NCBI GenBank assembly: GCA_021234155.1
Contig: JAJEKV010000290.1
Location: 312,001 to 376,000, forward strand
Direction: 5' to 3'
Source of the DNA: Isoetes taiwanensis
Taxonomy: Eukaryota > Streptophyta > Lycopodiopsida > Isoetales > Isoetaceae
DNA length: 64,000 nucleotides
Positions 24,196 to 33,949 of this stretch are shown one piece after another. Each line of letters begins with the position of its first letter. Positions within the stretch are counted from its first letter, which is position 1. A program made the translations under genes and the position numbers. The notes under the pieces are model-generated. The model was not told the DNA's origin, ran no database searches, and saw only the letters and a program-made list of their open reading frames with translations.

Positions 24196-26830
24196 CACAT
24201 TTACATCTAGACTTACACTACAAATGCATAAATACAAACTTATAGCTCCGTTCAAGATGTAAACTATTCCCACATATCCATCAAGGGTAAAACCCAAGCC
24301 ACAGCAATAAGGTAACCTTTACATGGTTGGAGATATGAATTTATTTAATCGAATTATAAAGTTAATCATATCATATGCCTTTAAAGATGATGTATACAAT
24401 TAGATAATCATTTTAGAACTTAATTTTCAGAATTTCAGAAAATATAGTATTCACAAAGTAAACATTAGTCATATAATTTCTAAATATCTGCATCATATTT
24501 TATTATATCATATGTCAACATACAATTTCCAGCATATTAACTACCAAATTATAGAATATCAGAGTTTTGAACACGTAAACCATTAACGTAAACAATCTCA
24601 ACATTTCAAAGTTTTACTAATCAATAATTCATTGATCCATATGGTATTGTCTTTGTGCAACTCAAAATTCAGTTAGATCTCACCAAATGTGGTAGGAGAT
24701 ATGGATTTGTTGAGCGTTTTATCCTTGTTACATCTTCCATTGTGGTTGCCTTTGTGCTGCAACCTCATAACTTTGAAGAACAGGAGATAGAGTCTCGGTT
24801 ACCTGCACCCAAACAGACCAATATTAGCATGAAAATGGTAATAAGGAAAGGGGCGTCAGGTAAGCAATGAGACACTATGGCTCTTCGCCCTTCACCTATT
24901 CTTATACAAAAATAGAATGGTGTCAATTAAGCAAAATGAGCTCTCATATTTATTGCAAGTAACCAAATGTACTCAAATACAATGTATTCTATTGCATTGC
25001 TGCTTACTTCAGCGAAAAATCCTTGTATATCAGTTAAAACCAGCAGGCACATGAAGTGCTCAGATGTAGAGCACAACAGCAAGTATTTATCATTATTATA
25101 TTCTATTACATGGCTGCCTACCTCAGCCAGAGTATATTGCAGGTCATTCTAAAGTCTGCAAGTCAAAGCATAAAATTTAAACCTGTATTTTATTGCAATG
25201 CATATTATCTTAAGCCAGCCCTATTTAAATTACTAGCATATAGTGCATAATGTCTATGTCTTTACAAAGGCCTCATATAAATCCTTCTGATATCCCTTGG
25301 GTGCATGGAAACCAGATCCAAACATGGCCAATATTAATGAGAAACATGGCCAATCATCACCCTAAAGAGAACTAAAAAAGCAGTACAGGCATGAAAAACA
25401 TGCATAACAGGTTGTATCACCTTTCATCCTGGCATATTTCTTATCGCATATTCCAAAAAACATCTTAGTTCGTACATGGGACGATACTACAGTCTCTCAT
25501 TTCCATATTAGAGTGCATAAAGCATATTTATCATGTGGTATTCTGCGTGTAAATTACTCTGTCATAAATGAACTTTAACTAGTAATACAAAAGCTTTATC
25601 TACATCAGAGAACTCGTATCATATATCTGTAGTTTTTCTGGCTAATCTCTAAGGATGCATCAGCGTAATATCTCAAGAATAGCATCATTTATAATATTAA
25701 CTCTTCTTTTGTATGTATCAGCTGTCTTAAAATAGATTGAAAAACCTGAAATGTCAAACCTGATTTATGTGCGCTCCCGGCATGATGATTTGGTCTTTGA
25801 TCTGTTGAATGTCATGCTAGTCTATTGCCATAGATGCACCACATCTGTTCTGGCATGCTACACAGGCGTCCAAGAGTCTATCAGGGAAGAAAAACGAAAT
25901 GCACAAAAGGTATAAAACCTTAACTGCATTTTACCAGAGTAATTTCGGCCTCTTCTTTAAGAGGACTTAGCATTTTCAGCACTCTAGGCATCAATCTTGT
26001 ATGAAATCGGTGTAGATAACCAAGCAGAGGTCTGCAACTAGCTTATTTTGCCGTGCAACCACGAATATAGACACCCTTATGCATTTCGGGTCTTCAATCC
26101 ACAAAGCGGCAAACAAGCCGCTTATGAGACGATCAGGGTATGTCAAAATGCATCGCCCATTTTTTCATTTCTTAGTCATCAACAAGGTAAGCCTTAAGAA
26201 TACTAAGACCCCGCCACTTCTCGCTTCTATGTGTGTTTCCAGAAACAAATATAATGGAAACTATCCTAGGCATAAGCCGACACAAAAAGTAGAGCACCAA
26301 AAATCGGCTATTTTCGGCCACTTGGAAAAGCTCTTGGATACCGCATTTTGCTTTTTCCATATACCAACCATAAGGTTTAAGTGTTGACAGCTAATAAATG
26401 AAGGGGCATCTTTTATAAAATCTTACACACGATTTAGCATGAAATGCAATGATGTGATATACTAAATTATCACTTTTTCTTCTTTTTGCTTGCTTCACTT
26501 TTCATCCACTAAAGTTATAGTCCATCATACCCATGCTTTAGTCATATCAATATTTTGTTTTTCTTAAAATCACATCATAAGAAATAAGTGCACATGTAGG
26601 GCATTTCTCATACCTCTAGTAATTGAAAATGTTTATCTATGTAACTTATGCCATGCTTTATTTCCTTCATCATTAGGCTAATAACAAGTCAAAATTATAA
26701 GTACCTTTGATTTGAAGAATCATAGAGAATATTCTCTTCTTCTTCTTCTTCTTCTTCTTCTTCTTCTTCTTCTTCTTCTTCTTCTTCTTCTTCTTCTTCT
26801 TCTTCTTCTTCTTCTTCTTCTTCTTCTTCT
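24196..26830. repeat. Large repeat unit 5, recent direct duplicate B
   Basis: This is the second copy of the 2.54-kb unit, offset by about 3.34 kb from the first and ending in its own CTT array. It keeps the 102-codon open frame (26079-26387) unchanged. Near-identity over the whole length points to a recent duplication. Confidence 0.92.
26735..26830. repeat. CTT microsatellite, about 32 units
   Basis: An uninterrupted run of about 96 bases at the end of duplicate B, with the same preceding AGAGAATATTCTC dyad as the array at 23394. Confidence 0.97.
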
Positions 26831-28155
26831 ATATTATAGATCTCTCATATATTGTTGTGCTCCATATAGACTCTTGATTCTTCTTTTCGAGTATTTCGAC
26901 TTCCACATTATTATGGCTTTCCCATATTTTGCTTGTAGGTCGTGGTATGAATGGACCAGCAAATGAATTATGTCTCAATAACAATAAAGATATAAGGACT
27001 GTACCCAGTTCAGGCACGCCAACATCCTAGGGAACATAACATGCCATTTACAGACCTTGTGGCTCTCAATACCACCAATCCATAGACTTCCATAGACTCT
27101 GCCCCGATCTCCAACGATCCATTTATCTCTCCAACGATCCACTTACCCCTTGCCTTCTTTCGCAGAGCCAAATTCAAATGCTTATGACTTACTATATTGG
27201 AGGTTAGGAATGTATGGTTACATGGCCCAATTATGGCGCAACTCTAGAGATTCTTGTAGGTATCTTGAGGAAATTTTAAGGGATTGTAAGAAATCTAAAG
27301 GAATATATAAAAATCTAATAAAATAATCTTGAAGAGAAAGTCAACTACAGAATTTAAATGAATCTTGAAGAATCTATAGGGATCCTGGAGAGCCTAATGG
27401 AACATTTAAAAAATCTAAAGAAACCTTGAGGCAATCTCAAGGGATTGAAATGAATCTTAAAGGAAATCTTAAACCTTTATACCAGTTTCTCTTCACCACC
27501 AGACCTCTTTCACATCATTTGGAATCGACACTAATTCTGCCCTTGCAACAACTTTTTAAACAACTTTATATAAATATGGTTATGAAACATTTGAAAAACC
27601 CAATCAAGTGTTTAGGAAGCATGCAAGTCTGAGTTCCTAACAACTATGCTAGCATTTATTTTAAATACAAACTATATTGAAGTAGTTTTGCAATTTGAGG
27701 AGAACTTGGAACTGACAGCTCAAGAGTCTAGAATCTTGCCCAACAACAACCGAAATGGTTGCATCCAACTGGCGGCAACGACAAGACTCAGTCTTCTTAT
27801 GACATTCAATTACGATATATTCATGACGACACGATATAAGAGAATCCCAGTGTGAAATTGACCATGCACATTGCATGGACCCTCATTTAAATGCGGCCTT
27901 GAACATACCATGTGAAGGCATTATTTATTCAGTATATACCAATTGTTAGGTATGAAGCACTCATTTGTAACAAAGCCAATAAATCAGAACGGAATGTATC
28001 AACCCCCTTTCTTGTAGAGTTATAAAGTTAAGATAGTGACAAAGGATAGAAGATATAAACGTCTTGAATGCATGAGGACCTAGAACATAAAGGCTATCAA
28101 CGTCTCACCCCACCCCACCTCAAGTTGCTTCTTGTATCAGTACAGTTCCTGTATA
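26831..28155. other. Intergenic stretch without recognisable genes
   Basis: Between 27240 and 27450 short phrases of the type AATCTTGA(A/G)GAA/AATCTAAAGGAA recur, a weak internal repetition. Otherwise nothing is recognised. Confidence 0.45.
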
Positions 28156-28244
28156 CAACAATTTCATTATAGTTTCAATTCTGCTATGTTAGGCATGCAT
28201 CCTCGTGTTAACACAGCAGAATTGAAACTATAATGAAATTGTTG
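28156..28244. other. Near-perfect hairpin with 36-bp stem
   Basis: The arm at 28156-28185 is the exact reverse complement of 28215-28244 over 30 bases. After one mismatch the pairing continues for about five more, leaving a loop of about 17-18 bases around GGCATGCATCCTC. It may be a young microRNA-like precursor, a tiny foldback element, or the product of template switching. No target or promoter can be shown from the sequence. Confidence 0.8.
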
Positions 28245-29909
28245 TTACGTGAAGCTTTGAGTAGGAGCGATTCTGCAAATCTGCAGGTAAAAAATAGTTA
28301 AAATGCTAGTAAAACTACGAGCTACGGAATGCAAGTAAACATTTGGCACAGGAAGACCAGTACCATTCGGGTTTAGTCCACGTGTCGGGATGGGATTCGT
28401 AGTGGGGGCAAAATTGCTTACCCAAACTTTACATTGTGGTGAAATGATAGTATGCCTAAACTAGAGAAAACCAGTTTTTGTCTAGATGCTAGTTCACAAA
28501 TAAATATCATACTAGATGAGGTCAAAATAGCATAAATGGTTAAATACATCTAACTTTTATTTATTTTAAGGACGTCAGTCTTGGAAACCCAATACATGCC
28601 CATTACCTTGCTCTTATCAACCTATCTTAAAGAAAAAATACTTGGCAATTGCCTTGTCCCATCAAGTATGCAAAGCCGAAAGAGACATTGGAACAGAACA
28701 TCAATGAATTAGACAACAGGAAGGAACACTGTTAAAAGAAATTTGTACCTTCAGGTAAGTTTGTTGGGCTCCCTGGCTTGATGGCAAAGCAGATGGACCC
28801 CCTGGTATTTGTTGCAGGCCAAGTCATATTGGCAAAACAGTCCCAATGAATCTAAAATAAACACGCCTACTAATGGCCCTACAAGGTGGAAAATATGTAA
28901 CATTCAGACATCGGGAAACATGGAAGTTTGCAGGCCATTTCGTGGCCTAGTTTCTCTAATCTGAAACCTTATCAAATTATCTTGCTTACGCACATCCCCG
29001 TGATTCATCGTTGTCGGACATACAAGAGAAAACGGAAGGTCCAAAGATGCGTAAAGAACATGAAATGGTGAAGAATGAAGAGGACTTTGCGAAGAGAAAT
29101 TAAGCGGGGATGGCATATAATGAAGAAGTTCGATGAGAAACGAGAGAATTGCCCCGCTAGCTTCTGTTTGATCCAGTTCGGCAGATGACCGCCATGAGGC
29201 AAAGATTTTGTTCGATTGCAACCCGCCATGATGTCTAGCCTCGACAAGTTATTAGGCCTTTTCAATTCCATTTCTGCTAAGAGGATCCCGCCACTGTATG
29301 TAAAGAACAAGATCTAGTAACAGATAAGAGGATCCTCCCCTGAGGATATCCAAGGCTCTACTACGGTTGAAGAGATAGATAGATAGTATTTTTACGTCAT
29401 GCCACATTGGAGAAATGCTCTGGAAGCTTCTGAATGCTGCCCCTCCAAGAAAAGGTAAAGAAAGAACAGTGCAAAACAACTTAGTACGTCCCCTGTTTCT
29501 AAATAATACACTATTCACCTGTAATGTCCAGATCTGAGGGTCCGTTGCAGTCTGACTTCTGTTCTGCTAACATGCCATGCCTAGAAATATTTACAATATT
29601 AATAAAGCACATCCAGATCCCCTATTTGCCAGTAGCCTTCAAGATATTTATTATTTAGCGATGTCTATGGCTATGTAGTAATGTTTTACGTGATCCTCGA
29701 TATCTCATCGCATCAGCCCTGCCATGGTTAGCATGCACAGTTGTCCATAATTAGTGTTTGTAATTATCTTATTGAGTTTGTAGAGAAAATCATCTGTAGA
29801 CAATGTTAGTTCTGCTTTTGTTACTCTCTCATTCAGTTTCTAGATCTTCACAATAAACATGCATTGTACAATGTTTCAAAGTTATAATTCTTTGCTTTCC
29901 TTGTTACAG
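28245..29909. other. Intergenic stretch, no firm gene
   Basis: Open frames on the minus strand at 28900-29310 lack family motifs. A GATA-repeat tail with the TACGTCATGCCACATTGG block at 29365-29411 belongs to the SINE-like family described separately. Confidence 0.4.
29340..29411 (-). repeat. SINE-like 3' end with (ATCT)n tail
   Basis: On the minus strand CCAATGTGGCATGACGTA is followed by AAAATA and then (CTAT)n. The first block recurs on the plus strand at 55590-55607, also just upstream of a CTGTCTATCTAT run. A shared body end with a short tandem tail fits a tRNA-derived SINE family. Confidence 0.45.
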
Positions 29910-30300
29910 AAAGCCATCCTCGGGCTGACAAACTCAGATCAAGAAAATGAGTCTCATCTGGAAGATGGATATAGTTGGAGAAAATATGGTCAAAAGGACA
30001 TATTTGGATCAAAACATCCCAGGTAAAAAAAATCTCATGCCATTTTCTGAATTTCTATGGATTCTTCAGGTTGACATGGAAACCTTATGTTGCCCTCATA
30101 TTTATATATGTCTATCAGAAAGTATTACCAGAGGGTCGAGGAAAGAGACCTGGATGCCAAGCAATAAAAGTATGTCCAAAAATGGATGATAGTCCTCCAA
30201 GATTCGGACGTAATATATAAAGGAAAACACATTTGTCATTTACCGGGGGCCAAAATATCGAAGTTGTCATCTCCAGAAGGCAGCTTTTCTGAGCTCTAGT
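29910..30300 (+). pseudogene. WRKY transcription factor fragment, group III type
   Basis: After an acceptor (TTGTTACAG) the frame reads LEDGYSWRKYGQKDIFGSKH, ending at a donor inside the Arg codon (HP-R/gtaaaa). This is the WRKYGQK DNA-binding strand and the conserved intron position of most WRKY genes. The next exon after TTCTTCAG keeps KYYQR, then in another frame GCQAIKVCPKMDD, then in a third VIYKGKHICHLPGAKISKL. The final H-I-C is the HXC end of the group III zinc finger. The first zinc-binding Cys (YYRC) reads YYQR here, and two frameshifts occur in about 120 bases. It is therefore a pseudogene; no upstream exon is recognised. Confidence 0.85.
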
Positions 30301-31575
30301 AACTCGTCTTTCTCAAGATAAACAACGAGGGTAATCTACAACTAGGCCAGCAAAGCAAGAACCTAAAATCCCTTTATCGGCAGAGAAAACAATAATCGAG
30401 TTTAGTTCCGCACTTTCAAAGAAAGAAATAGCATCAAAACAGAGCGATCTTGCCTGGGAAAATCTAGAATGGAACGATACAGTATATTCCTCTATTTCTG
30501 CTCTGATCCTTGCAACTGCGGACATAAATTCTGAAAGGAAAATCTTGATGCGCCACCATTACTCGGTTGAGGCATCCTGGATCCAGAATGCAGGTGACCG
30601 AGAGTTTACAGCGAATAGTAGGTTTGGAGCAGTCATCAGCATATCCTAGGTATATTCTAGCATATACCTAGAACATGCCATAAACCCACATAAACAAGGG
30701 TTTGCCCCCCTAGGGGCAACCCAAAAAAAAAAAAAAAAAAAACTGTTATTATGCTATATATTGCCTCCACAAGGTAGATTTTGTTTTTCTTATTCGCATG
30801 TAGCATGTGCTAGTGTAATGCGCTAATACTTTTGTAGTTTGCATTTTAAGTTGTAGTTTTATTGCAATTCTAGAGTAGTTTTTATTGTAATTTAAATCTT
30901 TAATGGTGCGTTGATCTCTTTTGGTTAGTGCTCTTAGCTGAGAGTTGCACCATGCATTGCCACACTCATGATGGGTCCGTAACCGAAGGGTTCCTGACAT
31001 TCAAAGGTGGACATCTAGTTTCCAAAGGGTTTCTTGCCCATGGAGGATGTAGACACTCTGAGGGAGGCTAAGGACTCTGGAATCATGATGTTGTGCATCT
31101 GATTGACATTGATCTAACACCTTCGAACTCCAAAGGAAGGCAGATAGAAGATGTAACGCGGCAACACTATTAACAAGGTATACCTTGGATGATTATGTGA
31201 TATCTGGCAAGCATGGCATTACAATACCTTTGGAAAGGGTTTTGTGTCCTTTACAGACCGGGATTTTACAGTCTATTCCATCTGCCTAGCACCCTCAACT
31301 TTCATTTTTGGACTATTTTATTATATATGGACTACTACAATGCCAAAGCTATGTATGCCATTCCAGACCTGAGCAACTGCACTTTGTGACAAGAAGGCAC
31401 TTTCATCGAAGTTGGCACTATCTATTCTCAGTATATCGCTGGACTTGCTGTAAGAACATGAAGGTCCATTGAGAGCCATTTATGAAGGTCTTACAGTGAA
31501 ATTTCTCTTGCAACTAGACGATTCATTTGTACGAAATAGAAATAGATATGTGATTTTATATCTTTCAATAAATAT
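30301..31575. other. Intergenic stretch with a hairpin and poly(A)
   Basis: 30698-30722 holds GGGTTTGCCCC and GGGGCAACCC, a 10-11-base dyad, directly followed by 20 A (30723-30742). It looks like the end of a retroposed or foldback sequence. No gene is recognised in the rest. Confidence 0.55.
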
Positions 31576-32110
31576 GTGCACATCTTTGATGATGATGAGA
31601 GGTTGACCGAGCACCCTGGGCCTCTAGTTTTTGAGTTTGAGAATGGCTCATCATGTACCACAAAGCATCAAGCCATCACAGTGAGGAACATTGGTCCGTG
31701 GAAGGATAAACCTATACCGAAATTCAATCCATTCAAAGATAAAAGGGCTATGTTTATAGTGGCACGCCCTAATGATATCCTATGTCCGATATGGATAGGG
31801 TATGCTACTGAAGAGCCCAAAATGGATGATAAGAAAAACAACTTCAAGACTATCCAAATGACTTGTTGGGAGCCTGTTCCTGTTAGGAACCAGGTGCACA
31901 CATCCAATAATGTCAATTGTTCGAAGAAGATGGGAGATAACGACTACTAGTGACTGCATTAAGATAGAAGCTATCGATTATGTTTGGGCTTCTTCCAATA
32001 AGAAGAAGCTACCCAACACTATCAAGATTCCAGTGCTTGTTGTTGAGCATACGCAACACTCGCTGGAGATGCTGTTGGTGTACAAAAACTGTCATCGAAG
32101 TAAGATTACC
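31576..32110 (+). pseudogene. Fragment of an unrecognised conserved-looking domain
   Basis: The frame 31576-31950 encodes 124 residues with WKDKPIPKFNPFKDKRAMFI, VARPNDILCPIWIGYATEEP and QMTCWEPVP. After a frameshift at about 31915-31950 a second frame gives IKIEAIDYVWASSNKKKLPN and VLVVEHTQHSLEMLL. Trp-rich composition and the continued sense across a frameshift show that it was protein-coding. I do not recognise the domain. It stands in the same orientation as the coiled-coil, FCP1-like and Ulp1-like fragments downstream. Confidence 0.5.
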
Positions 32111-32853
32111 AAAAAAAAGTCCACAAATTCAGGTATTGTCAAACAATAATGAAATTGTGCTTAACTTGCTTCTAAATCAAGTTACTAGGTTGATTGAATA
32201 TGATCGAGCATGTGTATTTGTTATAATATATAATATGCAGCTTGGCAGATGTGATAGTTTATGTTAATGTATGGTTTGTCAAATGTGATATGGTGATTAA
32301 ATGGGAGATATCATGTTATACAATAGCCAATACTGTAGTTTCGGTGGCATGTGGTTGGTAGGATGTAATGTTGCCTTGTGTAAATGTTGTGATATGATTC
32401 TCCCCATCATAGTGTTAAGAGAGGTAGCCATAACAACGTGTGGTATGAGGATGTAGCATAGACTGTGTGTTGGTCTGATATGGTTGTAATATATTGCAAA
32501 CTAATGTGATGGAATGACTGGTGTATGTTATATGAAGGCGAATATGATGTTCTATAATATGTCAAGTCTAATGGCTATTATGATATCAAATATGATAAGT
32601 TGTTTTACGTGACAAATATGATGGCAAGTATGATGTCAAATATGTTGTGTTATAGCAAGATACACATGATAGAAAATGATGTGTAATGATATGTTTCTAA
32701 TATGTGGTGTGGTGTTGTGATGGCAAATATGATGGATGATGAGTTGTGTTATGATAAAACTCACTTACACGTGTTCCTGATTGTAGAAGTTCGCAACTTT
32801 TTAAATACATGATATGAGTCCACTGAATAGGCTTTAACAACTGCTGAAATCAA

Positions 32854-33085
32854 ACCGCATGATGGAGAAGAGAGGCAGAGAAAAACTGAAAGGAAAATTG
32901 AACTTCTTGAACTTGAAAAGGGAAAGGCCCATCTTGAAATCAAGGAAAATGAAGATGTCATGAGGAAACAACCTGAAACTATGGCAGGTATCATGTATAT
33001 TAACAGGTCAAAGGAGAACGATCTTAATGAAAGAATCTTACCCGACATTCAATCATTGAAGAAGAAGATGGATGATGTGGACTTG
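32854..33085 (+). pseudogene. Coiled-coil exon, left half, cut by the retrotransposon
   Basis: One frame is open for 77 codons with RKTERKIELLELEKGKAHLE and NERILPDIQSLKKKMDDVDL, rich in K, E and L at heptad-like spacing. The gypsy target-site copy ACTTG (33081-33085) encodes the end of DVDL. Removing the element and one ACTTG copy joins the frame to ETKLAMEYT and a stop at 43996. The protein is unidentified; the insertion is in coding sequence. Confidence 0.55.
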
Positions 33086-33676
33086 TGTTTGGGGTCTGGG
33101 TTCGGGAACTCCTGCAAGACAGCCCTCCGTGAGGACACTTGGATCTAACAGGAGAATCCGGGAGCTATGTCACGCGGGATTTGCAAGAAAAAACAAGAAA
33201 AAGAGAAAAGAAAACAACAAGAACAATGAGATCACAATAATAAGCTTCCTTGATGTCAATGAAGATACATGAGCTCTCGCAATCAAGAGAAAACTGAACG
33301 GAGACAATACTCAAAACTCATCTAAAAACTCATGTGCTAGCTCTACTCATATATATAGTACAATGGCCTTTGGCCCAATATAGACACTCTGATTGATTTC
33401 GGTGCCGACTCCTGGAAGGAGGCTTGATTTTTGAGGAATGCCGGCGGTGCCTCTTGAAAAGCCACGAAATCACGCCCGGCCGACGTGGCGGTGACGGGCC
33501 GTCACTTGTCTGAGCGCCGCCTCTTGGTAGCATACCCGGGCTTTGACTGCGTGGTCTGCTGCTTGGTCTTTTGCTGGGCCTTTGACGGCTGACCCGTGCC
33601 TGACTGTAGATCCTTGGACTTGACTTGGTCCGTCATATGCATGAATAGTCCTGTACCAGGAGGCACAGGACTAACA
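33086..33676 (-). repeat. 3' LTR of the minus-strand gypsy element
   Basis: On the plus strand it runs TGTTTGGGG to CACAGGACTAACA. It aligns over its whole length with 43424-43995, with many small indels and substitutions. Confidence 0.93.
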
Positions 33677-33688
33677 CTCCCCCCCACC
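33677..33688 (-). promoter_or_regulatory. Polypurine tract of the minus-strand gypsy element
   Basis: The minus strand reads GGTGGGGGGAG immediately before the LTR start TGTTAGTCC. This is the plus-strand primer site and fixes the orientation of the element. Confidence 0.8.
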
Positions 33689-33949
33689 AAACGACACTCA
33701 GTCTGAAGAAAAGGAGGAAGTGCCCGGAGGGCGGAAACCAAGAACGAAAGTGATCCTAGGGGAATGAGCATGAAAGCCATTATGGTAATGGGCAATGAGG
33801 TCCTGGCGTGTTTGAAGTGCGTCAGGAGTGTTGAGCCCCAGGGCAGGATCGGCATCAATGAGGAAGTGAGAGCGCACCATGTCTTCCAGGGCAGCATGTG
33901 CATCAGAAGGAACGAACTGGCACTCCATGAGAAGGGTGTCCGAGATCAA

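Noticed and set aside
30698-30742. Bacterial-type intrinsic terminator
   Set aside because: Hairpin plus A-run imitates one on the complement, but the context is a plant nuclear genome.
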